NCBI RefSeq assembly: GCF_001421805.1
Contig: NZ_LMLC01000003.1
Location: 186,236 to 250,235 of the forward strand
Length of the DNA stretch: 64,000 nt
From: Sphingomonas sp. Leaf34
GTDB taxonomy: Bacteria; Pseudomonadota; Alphaproteobacteria; Sphingomonadales; Sphingomonadaceae
Direction: 5' to 3'
The notes beneath the pieces were generated by a model. The model was not told the DNA's origin. It was given only the letters and a program-made list of their open reading frames with translations, and ran no database searches. A program made the position numbers and the translations under genes. Below, one piece after another: positions 25,868 through 32,263 of this stretch (position 1 is the stretch's first letter; each line of letters begins with the position of its first letter).

Positions 25868-25989
25868 CGAAAGCGGACGCGCAGCGGATCCTTCTGCGAG
25901 CCTTTGTATCGACGGGTGAACTGCCCCCGGATATCGAGGACGTATTACGGCAGTTGCTGACTATAACGCAGCCCAAGCGGAAACGCTGA
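25864..25989 (+). CDS. Small 41-aa protein closing the membrane-gene operon
   Basis: It overlaps the spanin-like gene by ATGA. The sequence is soluble and helical, with a basic end (TQPKRKR). It is followed within 6 bp by a 15-bp terminator stem, so it is the last gene of the operon. No lipobox is visible, so it is not an outer-membrane spanin. Function unknown. Confidence 0.55.
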   Translation: MTKADAQRILLRAFVSTGELPPDIEDVLRQLLTITQPKRKR

Positions 25990-25994
25990 CATGA

Positions 25995-26030
25995 CGAAGC
26001 CCCGGTCCAACATCCTGGACCGGGGCTTCG
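25995..26030 (+). terminator. Strong hairpin, likely end of the structural/lysis transcription unit
   Basis: A 15-bp perfect stem (CGAAGCCCCGGTCCA with its complement) encloses a 6-nt loop. It lies between the plus-strand operon and convergent minus-strand genes and may act on both strands. Confidence 0.7.
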
Positions 26031-26069
26031 TGTTCAAATTAGTTTGTAAGGTCGCGAGGTGAAAACCGG

Positions 26070-26384
26070 TTAAGCCTCAAACTCAGCATCCAGATCCATC
26101 ATGGCGTTCAGCTCGCAAATATCCCGCGCTAACTGAACGGCATCATCGTCGTTCATCGGAAATAGCGTGTTCTGATAACTGCCGTCGTAGGGGCCGGTCT
26201 CTGTGGCGCTGGCGCGCTGGAAAATGCTCTGCCATTGCTCAAGCCGCTCCCCCTCAAAGTCGCGGTCACTGACGGCACTCATAGCAATCATCGCATCTAC
26301 AAGCCGCCGCTGGATCGTTTCTGTGCCCGTCGCGAGCGAATAGACGGCGTTGTTCAACTTCTCGCGTGCGTAACTCGCGCCCAT
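26070..26384 (-). CDS. Hypothetical phage protein
   Basis: This 104-aa protein begins MGASYAREKLNNAV. It is mainly helical, with an acidic second half (PMNDDDAVQLARDICELN). A GGGAGAC-type ribosome site precedes ATG. It is read against the late genes and is likely part of an early or regulatory minus-strand group with the gene ending at 26463. No family recognised. Confidence 0.55.
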   Translation of the reverse strand: MGASYAREKLNNAVYSLATGTETIQRRLVDAMIAMSAVSDRDFEGERLEQWQSIFQRASATETGPYDGSYQNTLFPMNDDDAVQLARDICELNAMMDLDAEFEA

Positions 26385-26462
26385 GACAGTCTCCCTTTTG
26401 TTGAGGGGTGAAGATAGGCGTGATCAGTTGGATGGCAACGCCCTGGGCTTCACCGTGATCGT

Positions 26463-26702
26463 TTATGGAAAGATCGTCGCCTTCCCGCACCGATAAAGGA
26501 TTTTGTCGAGCCACGCCGCTTGCGGGTTGCTGATATTGAAACTGGGACTGGCGCTCTGCTGCGCCATTCGTTCAACGAATTCGTGTTCGCCGTCCTTGAT
26601 GCGCGGATCACCGACCAGGGATCGGATGCGTTCGCTAAGGTCTTCGTACTCCCACACGTCCACCAGCCAGTACGTTTTGCCGTTTCGGTTCATGCTTTTC
26701 AT
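26463..26702 (-). CDS. Hypothetical phage protein
   Basis: This 79-aa protein starts at the ATG at 26702 (MKSMNRNGKTYWLVDVWEYE), which has GGAGC 6 nt upstream; the frame is open for 21 further codons but without a better start. The N-terminal WLVDVWEYEDLSERIRSLV segment suggests an alpha/beta fold. No motif identifies it. Its upstream region holds tandem hairpins and the iteron-like array. Confidence 0.5.
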   Translation of the reverse strand: MKSMNRNGKTYWLVDVWEYEDLSERIRSLVGDPRIKDGEHEFVERMAQQSASPSFNISNPQAAWLDKILYRCGKATIFP

Positions 26703-26781
26703 TTGTTGCTCCTTGTCGGGTTGTTCCGATCTTTCTACGCCGCCGCCGCGCCTACTCCCTGCCAACTTCTCTTTCCTCGTC

Positions 26782-26858
26782 CTGGGTGAGCGAGCGAGCC
26801 CAGGCGAGGCGAATGCCTCTAGCTCTGGCGGTCAAGTCCTGGGTTGGCGAAGCCCAGG
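26782..26858. repeat. Two tandem CCTGGG/CCCAGG hairpins
   Basis: CCTGGG (26782) pairs with CCCAGG (26800), and the motif recurs at 26838 and 26853, where the stem extends to 8 bp with a G-T pair. They lie in the 479-bp gene-free stretch 26703-27181, next to the iteron-like array. Confidence 0.5.
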
Positions 26859-26997
26859 CTTACGAGCGGAGCCAGGCCATTTGCGAACGTAAGGGAGCGG
26901 CCTGAGCGCCGCGCTATCGTTTCTTATCGTAAAGTAAAGTAACGTAGCGTAGAGGGTTCAAAAACCGCAGATTCTCTAGTGGTCTAGGGTCTATTTT

Positions 26998-27086
26998 TTA
27001 CTAAACGCTCACTGAACGCCTACTAAACGCTTACTGAATCTTACTGAACGCTTACTGATTGACTACTAAACGCTCACTAAGTTTAG
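26998..27086. repeat. Tandem 11-bp iteron-like array, possible replication origin
   Basis: Head-to-tail units of the form ACTRAACGCYY begin near 26999, 27011, 27022, 27043 and 27065, with degenerate copies at 27033, 27054 and 27076. The period of 11 bp is close to one helical turn. A T-run (CTATTTTTTA) lies just before, and AAAGTAAAGTAACGTAGCGTAG further upstream adds AT-rich direct repeats. Phased direct repeats beside an AT-rich stretch are typical of initiator-binding origins, but no initiator gene is recognised. Confidence 0.6.
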
Positions 27087-27181
27087 CCATTCAGTAAATC
27101 CGCTCACTGATTGATTACCAGTCGTACGCCTTGATATCGTCGTACATCCTGGCAATCAACCCGTCTCCCGGAAGGGAGACC

Positions 27182-27667
27182 GTGCTGTCACGCAAATGCG
27201 AGAACCTTCTCGCTTCGTTCGACGGACGCGTGCCGGACTCAGAGAAGGGCAAGTTTAGGCCGTACATTGATGGCGACCCCGACAACTGGGATGACCGCTG
27301 GCATAATACGCGCGACTGTTTCTTTCCGCTTTTGGAAGTTGGCTTCAAAGGGTCCGCACCAGTTCCAAACCCGCTGGGCGAGGCTCAACTTCGAGTCCTG
27401 GCAAGCCTTGTCGAGCCGGACGGCCAGGATCGGTCGGTAATTGTCCAACGCCTCGGGGGCATCCTTCAACAGTACACCGAAAAGGGCCGACTAGCCGAGG
27501 AGGCTCGCCAGAACCGCGAGCGTAAAGTGCACGTTAGCAGCGCGAAGAGCGAAGCTGCCCAAAAACGGAAAGCAGCTCGTGCGGCAAAAATTGCTGCGGG
27601 CGATCAGAAGGCAACGAAGGCCTTGCGGGGGCGAAAGCTAAAAACCGTTCCCGGAATAGTATCCTAG
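27182..27667 (+). CDS. Basic hypothetical protein next to the iterons
   Basis: This 161-aa protein takes the GTG at 27182, supported by a GGAAGGGAG site; the frame is open from 27131. The N-terminal part (about 1-90) is mixed and includes DNWDDRWHNTRDCFF. The C-terminal third (about 105-161) is a strongly basic Ala/Lys/Arg helix (KRKAARAAKIAAG), as in nucleic-acid-binding tails. Being next to the repeat array it could bind it, but no initiator motif is seen. Confidence 0.55.
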   Translation: MLSRKCENLLASFDGRVPDSEKGKFRPYIDGDPDNWDDRWHNTRDCFFPLLEVGFKGSAPVPNPLGEAQLRVLASLVEPDGQDRSVIVQRLGGILQQYTEKGRLAEEARQNRERKVHVSSAKSEAAQKRKAARAAKIAAGDQKATKALRGRKLKTVPGIVS

Positions 27668-27706
27668 GCAGACCAAAAGCCTACCGCCATAAAAAAAGGA
27701 AAGTCC

Positions 27707-27982
27707 ATGACATACAAGTTCTCCGATACCAAGATTGTAAGCATGTCCACGATAGGAGGTGGTACCTATACACTTGCGTACAGTCAGCAGTGCCAAGACG
27801 AGCGCAACGCCGGATACTCATTGCGGCATTACCCAGGCCGCTTGGAAGTGAGCCCTTATACCGACGATTGCGAGGAGGTAATCGACTTTGCCGATCGTGC
27901 TGAAGCTGCGCCGCTGCTGCGCAATTTCCCAGCGTTAGACCGGGACCAGCTAACCACATGGCTCAGTGAGAATGTGCGCTAG
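27707..27982 (+). CDS. Hypothetical phage protein
   Basis: This 91-aa protein has a GGAAAG ribosome site 6 nt before ATG. The N-terminal half is beta-rich (KFSDTKIVSMSTIGGGTYTLAY). Two acidic-helical segments follow (DDCEEVIDFADRAEAA and DRDQLTTWLSENV). It is probably a small regulatory or anti-host protein of the early region. No family recognised. Confidence 0.5.
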   Translation: MTYKFSDTKIVSMSTIGGGTYTLAYSQQCQDERNAGYSLRHYPGRLEVSPYTDDCEEVIDFADRAEAAPLLRNFPALDRDQLTTWLSENVR

Positions 27983-28151
27983 TCCCGACTAGCGGGTCGT
28001 ACAGGGCCATAACGGGATCGGGGCTAGTTGCGTATCCCTCATGCGCGCTGGCCCCGTAGCGGGGTTCACAGGGGCAGGATTGCGACGCCTGAACTTGTGG
28101 GTCCCGCACTTGCAGAGCATTTCTATAATGACGCCGATTTAGGGCAGATCG

Positions 28152-28159
28152 TATAAATA
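28152..28159 (+). promoter_or_regulatory. T4-like late promoter, full TATAAATA, before the structured RNA
   Basis: TATAAATAGT is one of only two copies with the complete T4-type octamer. The next start codon is 135 nt away, beyond a terminator-like stem, so the direct product is probably a short RNA. A lone TATAAT at 28124 lies just upstream but has no good -35. Confidence 0.62.
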
Positions 28160-28160
28160 G

Positions 28161-28276
28161 TCGGTGAGCAGCAGGGTCCAAAAGCTGTCGCTCATGACAG
28201 CGGATACCTGATGCTCTTCTAATCGCGAAGAACTTTGACCCGCTTGTGTCCTGGACCCGCACAAGCGGGTTCTTCT
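28161..28276 (+). ncRNA. Candidate structured small RNA or leader with loop-helix pseudoknot
   Basis: There are three perfect local stems: GCTGTC/GACAGC (28184-28201), TCTTC/GAAGA with a 7-nt loop (28215-28231), and an 11-bp ACCCGCTTGTG stem (28238-28270) followed by TCTTCT. GGGTCCA (28174) is exactly complementary to TGGACCC (28252), which forms the loop of the last stem. The RNA can therefore form either a pseudoknot or a long-range closing helix that competes with the terminator. It resembles a four-way tRNA-like or riboregulator layout but is not a tRNA (no T-loop or proper anticodon loop). Confidence 0.5.
28238..28276 (+). terminator. Intrinsic terminator of the structured RNA / attenuator
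   Basis: An 11-bp perfect GC-rich stem with an 11-nt loop is followed by TCTTCT. It lies between the TATAAATA promoter and the gene at 28294. Read-through would be needed to express that gene from this promoter. Confidence 0.65.
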
Positions 28277-28293
28277 GTGATTAGGAGACTACT

Positions 28294-28767
28294 ATGCTTC
28301 ATATTATTGCTGACAATGCGTCAAACGCAACTACTGTTCGTCCGCGCGTTCAGAGCCCTCGCTGGCTATCCCTGGCAATCCAGTTGCTCGATGGCGCGGC
28401 GGACAGCCATCGCAGTCAGAAAAGCAACAGCGACACGATTCGCCATACCAAAGCCTACATCAAAATTCTGCTCGACGGTCTTCCGCTCAGCGATGCGCAG
28501 AGCAAGACATTTGTCGAGAACATCAAAAACCGCATTCCAGGCAAGAAGGAGTTTGGGTGGGACGGCCAGCAGATCAAGCTGACGACCAAGCAGGTCACTG
28601 ATGCCAAGTCCAACCCGCGCTATCAGGCGATCGTTCAGGAGTTTCACGAGGTCAGCACCTGGAAGTCGCACCTTCATGCTGTCCTGGATTCCAAGCTGCG
28701 CGAGATGGAAGCCGGTTGTAACGACGTTGAGGAGTACCAAGCGTTGGCCAATACCATCCCGCCATAA
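28294..28767 (+). CDS. Hypothetical phage protein behind attenuator-like leader
   Basis: This 157-aa protein has AGGAG 7 nt before ATG. It is helical throughout, with a basic central part (NRIPGKKEFGWDGQQIKLTTKQ) and an acidic end. No known motif. Its last 94 bp overlap the 3' end of the convergent gene at 28674, so both 3' ends are coding on opposite strands. Expression may depend on read-through of the terminator at 28238. Confidence 0.55.
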   Translation: MLHIIADNASNATTVRPRVQSPRWLSLAIQLLDGAADSHRSQKSNSDTIRHTKAYIKILLDGLPLSDAQSKTFVENIKNRIPGKKEFGWDGQQIKLTTKQVTDAKSNPRYQAIVQEFHEVSTWKSHLHAVLDSKLREMEAGCNDVEEYQALANTIPP

Positions 28768-29009
28768 CTAAGCGTAGCTTGAGCCTCCCGCCAATAGTCA
28801 GCCGCGCTGGCCGACAGCAAACTCCCACCGTCTTGTTTGGCTGCCCTATTGGCCGCGACAAAATCGGCTTTCAGCAAGGCAACTTGTGCTGCGGCGTCAT
28901 CACCCGCGATACGCCGTATGAGATCAGCGCTATGTTTGTGCGCCGGGTCTTTGACAAGCGCATCCAAGGCGCGTGCGATGACTGCGCGCTCCACGTCATT
29001 TAGTGTCAT
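28674..29009 (-). CDS. Hypothetical phage protein, convergent overlap
   Basis: This 111-aa protein has GGAGG 6 nt before ATG. The N-terminal part is helical (MTLNDVERAVIARALDALVKD) with a further helix HSADLIRRIAGDDAAAQVALL. The last 31 codons lie antisense to the end of the gene at 28294. Ribosome sites support both genes. No family recognised. It follows the 322-aa gene in the same minus-strand operon. Confidence 0.5.
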   Translation of the reverse strand: MTLNDVERAVIARALDALVKDPAHKHSADLIRRIAGDDAAAQVALLKADFVAANRAAKQDGGSLLSASAADYWREAQATLSYGGMVLANAWYSSTSLQPASISRSLESRTA

Positions 29010-29056
29010 GGTATCCTCCGTAGAGTATGGAGCGAGTTTCCTCGCTCCACGTGGTC

Positions 29057-30025
29057 TCAGGCTGCGCTCTGCTTGGTGACCGCCCGCGTTTCGGCAAAAG
29101 CAGCTTTGGCCGTTTTGCTGACCCGCAACATCATCGCCTTCCGTGCGTCCGGAGTCATGCCGCCAAGCAATTGCTCCTTCTGCTCTGCTAGTCGGCGTTC
29201 AATCTCGCGCTCGTTGCGCTCGGCCTGCTCACGCAGCGTTTTCCTCTGCATAAGATCGCTAAACTGCTCCTTGGCCAGCTTGGCGAGCGCAGAATTGGCG
29301 TTCTTGTCCGCCACGCCCAACACTTCGAAATCGATAGTGTCCGCGATATGACGTACCAGGATGGTCGCATATTCTCCCATATCGTCAGGAAGATCGATGT
29401 TGATCGACACGGTTTCCCGCATAGTTTCCTCGAGGAAAACCGCGCACTTTTGCTCGGAGATCGCTGATGCAGCTTCCCTGCGGTCCTTGCTCAGAGATCG
29501 CTGCCGCTCCTTGGCCATAACGAGCGACCCCTTGGACGCCATGATGATTTTCGCGACCGCTTTGGCATCCTGAGTCTCAACTCCGCGCTCGGCCAGCGCC
29601 TCCATTGTATGGTGGTAGATCTCCATGCTGCGATCGGGCACCCACAGCGCACGCTTGGTACCGGTGCCATCCTTGAAGGTGGCACCGTTCAAATCATGCT
29701 CACCCCACTGAACCTTGATCCAAGGTGTGTATACGGACGTTTCGTTCGAAGCTGCCGGGACGCCATGCTCGTCCAGAATAGCTGCCTGAGTGTCGGCAGT
29801 CGCATTCGCGAGGATTTTGCGGATCGCAATATACGCTGTCGCAACCATCAACGCGAGCGCATGACTACCTCGGGACTTTTGAAAGGTTGTCTGCTGCGCC
29901 GAAACCAGCGCACGCACAGATGCGTCGGTGTTCAGAGCCGGATCGACAAACGTGCCTGGTTGGGCAAGGCCAACAGCCGTGGGCTGGTGAGCGGTTGGCG
30001 TGGCAGTGAGGGTAAGGTCGGACAC
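29057..30025 (-). CDS. Hypothetical phage protein, early-region type
   Basis: This 322-aa protein begins MSDLTLTATP, with AGGAG upstream. The first 50 residues are Thr/Ala-rich and probably flexible. A central alpha/beta region follows (about 80-230), then a long charged helix (about 250-295: LREQAERNEREIERRLAEQKEQ) and an Ala/Lys C-terminus. There is no nuclease, helicase or polymerase motif. It starts the leftward pair 30025-28674. Function unknown. Confidence 0.6.
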   Translation of the reverse strand: MSDLTLTATPTAHQPTAVGLAQPGTFVDPALNTDASVRALVSAQQTTFQKSRGSHALALMVATAYIAIRKILANATADTQAAILDEHGVPAASNETSVYTPWIKVQWGEHDLNGATFKDGTGTKRALWVPDRSMEIYHHTMEALAERGVETQDAKAVAKIIMASKGSLVMAKERQRSLSKDRREAASAISEQKCAVFLEETMRETVSINIDLPDDMGEYATILVRHIADTIDFEVLGVADKNANSALAKLAKEQFSDLMQRKTLREQAERNEREIERRLAEQKEQLLGGMTPDARKAMMLRVSKTAKAAFAETRAVTKQSAA

Positions 30026-30133
30026 GAAAATGATCTCCTAAGAAACCACCTCCCGCAAGCAGACATGCCTACGGCACGCCGCGCTATATAAGCACGGACG
30101 TACGGAACTCGGTGGACGTTCTCGGAGACATTC

Positions 30134-30391
30134 TCAGGGACTCGAACCCTCTCTCGATCCGCAGATCGGATGCCCCACTGGCAAAGCGTCGTTTGTCGTT
30201 AGTGACGACGAGGACCCTTCTAGCCGATGTTCGGGGCTTGGCAAGCAATATTTTAGCGTTAACCAAACAAAATCGGGACACCACGCAGTTCTGCCATTTT
30301 CGTTCGTAGAAAAGCGCCGCTCCACAACTGTAGAACGACGCCCCGGAAAGGATAACGCGACTTGAGCAGCCCTTGTTAAGCGTTGCGTCAT
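30134..30391 (-). CDS. Doubtful small gene behind a minus-strand TAAATA motif
   Basis: The 371-bp stretch 30026-30396 holds no clear gene. One open frame of 85 codons starts at the ATG at 30391, 7 nt behind a minus-strand GTAAATA (30398-30404). Composition (many Ser/Arg/Pro, no helix pattern) is not convincing, so the promoter geometry is the only real support. The transcript could instead be non-coding. Confidence 0.25.
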   Translation of the reverse strand: MTQRLTRAAQVALSFPGRRSTVVERRFSTNENGRTAWCPDFVWLTLKYCLPSPEHRLEGSSSSLTTNDALPVGHPICGSREGSSP

Positions 30392-30396
30392 CACAC

Positions 30397-30729
30397 CTAT
30401 TTACGCGGACCTTGTTTGACGATGAAGCCATGCTTCTCGCACCATGAACGATAGGTCGTCTTACTGGCTTTGCTGATCGTCTTGTCCGGGTTGGTGAACC
30501 ACATTTCGATTGTGTACTCCGGATAGGCACGCTTGACGGCCAGCATCTTGCGGCGATCCCCGGCATCAAACAAACCCTTGGCCTCAACGATGCGCTTGCT
30601 TTGCTGATCGATAAAATCCGGCAGGTAGGTACATTCGAGGACATACGACAGCTTGACCGCCTCGTAGGCGAAGCCGGGTCCCAGGTCGCGACCGCAACGC
30701 GCTTCGAATGGATTGCGGTAGCCGCTCAC
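30397..30729 (-). CDS. Endonuclease I-type Holliday junction resolvase (T7 gp3-like)
   Basis: This 110-aa protein is a close pattern match to T7 endonuclease I: YEAVKLSYVLECTYLPDFI, IVEAKGLFDAGDRRKMLAVK, then TYRSWCEKHGF. The catalytic residues are expected at Glu9 (FEARC), Asp38 (LPDF), Glu49 and Lys51 (VEAKG). It resolves branched DNA during phage replication and before packaging. It is shorter than T7 gp3 (149 aa) but keeps the whole core. ATG overlaps the lysozyme stop by 4 bp, so the two are translationally coupled. Confidence 0.88.
   Translation of the reverse strand: MSGYRNPFEARCGRDLGPGFAYEAVKLSYVLECTYLPDFIDQQSKRIVEAKGLFDAGDRRKMLAVKRAYPEYTIEMWFTNPDKTISKASKTTYRSWCEKHGFIVKQGPRK
30398..30404 (-). 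promoter_or_regulatory. T4-like late promoter motif on the minus strand
   Basis: GTAAATAGG reads leftward at the end of the endonuclease I gene. It is the only minus-strand copy noticed. It points into the otherwise gene-poor stretch 30026-30396. Confidence 0.4.
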
Positions 30730-31166
30730 TTGAGAAACAGCGCAGCTTCAGCAGCACGGCGCTTTGTCAGCCCCGGCAATGCCCTCAGAACCCCGTTAAC
30801 GCGTGCCTTGTCCCAAGACGCAAACTGCGCAGCGGCACCCTTGTAGTTGCCCGCGTTGAGCTTCCTGAGTAGCGTAGAACCCGCGAGAGCGCCCGACCCC
30901 AAGTTGTATGCGAAGCTGACAAGCGCGCCCAGTTGGTTGGCCGACACAGGCACGCGCAACAGCTTGCGAACTGCCGCTTCGAACTCATCATACTCCTGCC
31001 CAACCCAAGTGTCGGCTTGAACTTGCGTGATCTGCTGGCCGAGTTTGACGCCGCGCGTCCTGCCGTATCCGATAGTTGGGACGCCCGCGGGGCAAAGATA
31101 GGCAGTAAGTTTACAGCCTTCGAATGTCTTTACGAGGCCAAGACCGGCACGGAATGAAGTTTCCAT
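30726..31166 (-). CDS. Endolysin, GH24 T4-type lysozyme
   Basis: This 146-aa muramidase has the GH24 triad at canonical spacing: Glu16 (KTFEGC), Cys25 in the place of Asp20 of T4 lysozyme, and Thr31 (PTIGYG). No N-terminal signal-anchor is visible (METSFRAGLGLV), so export would need a holin such as the 81-aa protein at 25164. It lies on the opposite strand to that cassette, 5 kb away, and is coupled to endonuclease I. The pairing of lysis and DNA-processing genes on the minus strand is unusual. Confidence 0.9.
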   Translation of the reverse strand: METSFRAGLGLVKTFEGCKLTAYLCPAGVPTIGYGRTRGVKLGQQITQVQADTWVGQEYDEFEAAVRKLLRVPVSANQLGALVSFAYNLGSGALAGSTLLRKLNAGNYKGAAAQFASWDKARVNGVLRALPGLTKRRAAEAALFLK

Positions 31167-31229
31167 CCCGTATCTATCATTTCGCGCACTTGGCTACTTG
31201 TGTGCGTACTTAACTCGGTAAGTCAGAGA

Positions 31230-31236
31230 ATAAATA
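31230..31236 (+). promoter_or_regulatory. T4-like late promoter motif before HNH gene
   Basis: GAATAAATAGA is followed by a leader of about 35 nt with a GGAGGAG ribosome site before the ATG at 31273. Confidence 0.58.
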
Positions 31237-31272
31237 GATTGGAGAACAGAAAACTACTCCGTGGAGGAGCCA

Positions 31273-31830
31273 ATGACAAAACTACGCAAGAAGGATTTCA
31301 AAGTCGAATACGACGCACTGGTCAACGCAAGGCACCGTTGCTCCAACTCCAAGAACGCTCAGTACAAGGACTACGGGGGTCGCGGACTTCAAGTACATGA
31401 GTCCTTCCTTGGCCCAGATGGCTTCTGGAACTTCCTAGCCTCAGTTGGACGCAAGCCAAGCGCCGACCTTACGCTCGATCGAGTGGACAACACCAAAGGC
31501 TATGAACCGGGCAACCTCGCTTGGACCTCACGCAAAGTCCAGCAGCGCAATCGCCGTCCTACCAAACCCCGCATCATCGACCTGGGATGGGGCTCAAAAA
31601 CTCACACCGTCTTTTGCTACGATGGCAAGAAGACTCGTACTTTTGACAGTCCGCTAGTCACACTCAATGACCAGACCCTCAGCCTATACGAGTGGTCAAA
31701 GCTGCTGAACATCAACGCCAGGACGCTGCGCCAGCGACTACAGCGCGGCCTAACTCCAGCGCAGGCACTCGTACCAACGCTGTTCGATACCTGGGGCAAG
31801 CCACGCGATGGCGGTCCAACGATCCACTAA
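31273..31830 (+). CDS. HNH homing-type endonuclease
   Basis: This 185-aa protein has the phage free-standing HNH pattern: YDALVNARHRCSN, YKDYGGRGLQV, then TLDRVDNTKGYEPGNLAW (about 66-84). The C-terminal helix-turn-helix-like segment LSLYEWSKLLNINARTLRQR is a probable DNA-binding module. The ATG at 31273 follows GGAGGAG; a GTG at 31261 overlaps it. It has its own TAAATA promoter, so this selfish gene is expressed with the late genes. The nearby duplicated tailspikes may reflect its activity, which is inference. Confidence 0.82.
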   Translation: MTKLRKKDFKVEYDALVNARHRCSNSKNAQYKDYGGRGLQVHESFLGPDGFWNFLASVGRKPSADLTLDRVDNTKGYEPGNLAWTSRKVQQRNRRPTKPRIIDLGWGSKTHTVFCYDGKKTRTFDSPLVTLNDQTLSLYEWSKLLNINARTLRQRLQRGLTPAQALVPTLFDTWGKPRDGGPTIH

Positions 31831-31852
31831 AACCAAGAGGAGCAAACTCCCA

Positions 31853-32080
31853 ATGACATTCGAAGAAGAAACCCGTCAGATGTTCAGCAGCCTCATCGAG
31901 CGCATGAACCGCATTGAAGCCAATGTTGCGCACATCAAGCCACTAAAGCCTACGATCCCCGAATCCATCAAACGGGTGATCGACGATACAACTAAAGCGC
32001 TTGATGCCGTGATGGCCGCTTACAATCAGCAGAGCCAAGCGTACAAAGTAATCGTTGAGGACCTACGCCGTGGCCGCTGA
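31853..32080 (+). CDS. Small coiled-coil protein
   Basis: This 75-aa protein starts at the ATG at 31853 behind GAGGAGC; the frame is open a little further upstream. The helical N-terminus (MTFEEETRQMFSSLIERMNRIEANV) has heptad spacing, and a second helix ends in LRRGR. It overlaps the next start by 11 bp. Possibly a fibre-assembly accessory protein, given the fibre genes downstream; this is inference. Confidence 0.5.
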   Translation: MTFEEETRQMFSSLIERMNRIEANVAHIKPLKPTIPESIKRVIDDTTKALDAVMAAYNQQSQAYKVIVEDLRRGR

Positions 32081-32207
32081 ACTAACGCTGGAAGAGCAAA
32101 TCGACGCATACCGCCAGGACATAGTGGCGCTGTTACGCAAAGACCCGCACTGTCCAATCGCCCAGCTACTTGGGCAAGCGCTCATCGACTTGTACTTGGA
32201 ACTCTAA
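32070..32207 (+). CDS. 45-aa helical protein
   Basis: It starts with GTG inside the end of the previous gene and runs MAAELTLEEQIDAYRQDIVALL to a Leu-rich end. It is predicted to be all helical and acidic. A 9-bp hairpin follows 3 bp after the stop, closing the HNH transcription unit. Function unknown. Confidence 0.45.
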   Translation: MAAELTLEEQIDAYRQDIVALLRKDPHCPIAQLLGQALIDLYLEL

Positions 32208-32210
32208 CGC

Positions 32211-32232
32211 ATGGCCGGGGCAACCCGGCCAT
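32211..32232 (+). terminator. GCAA-loop hairpin before the fibre operon
   Basis: A 9-bp perfect stem (ATGGCCGGG/CCCGGCCAT) is closed by GCAA, the same tetraloop as after the capsid gene. A TAAATA motif lies 20 bp downstream. Confidence 0.55.
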
Positions 32233-32251
32233 TGCCATGACTGCCCTGTCA

Positions 32252-32258
32252 ATAAATA
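32252..32258 (+). promoter_or_regulatory. T4-like late promoter motif before fibre operon
   Basis: AATAAATAGA has its last A 6 nt before the ATG at 32264. There is no ribosome site between. Confidence 0.65.
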
Positions 32259-32263
32259 GACGT

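Noticed and set aside
26266..26514. Small minus-strand frame between two hypothetical genes
   Set aside because: It overlaps both neighbours extensively in another frame and has no ribosome site.
28101..28129. Sigma-70 promoter with TATAAT at 28124
   Set aside because: The -10 is perfect but no TTGACA-like hexamer lies at 16-18 bp; a nearby TATAAATA motif is the better candidate.
28174..28258. Possible tRNA with acceptor GGGTCCA/TGGACCC
   Set aside because: A cloverleaf-like layout is possible, but the anticodon-like loop TAATCGC lacks U33 and there is no TTCGA-type T-loop. Kept as a structured RNA instead.
30121..30180. tRNA-like T-arm (minus strand GGGTTCGAGTCCC)
   Set aside because: The block looks like a T-loop, but the 7-nt acceptor half that should pair with it is absent upstream, and no anticodon arm with U33 can be formed. 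At most a tRNA fragment.
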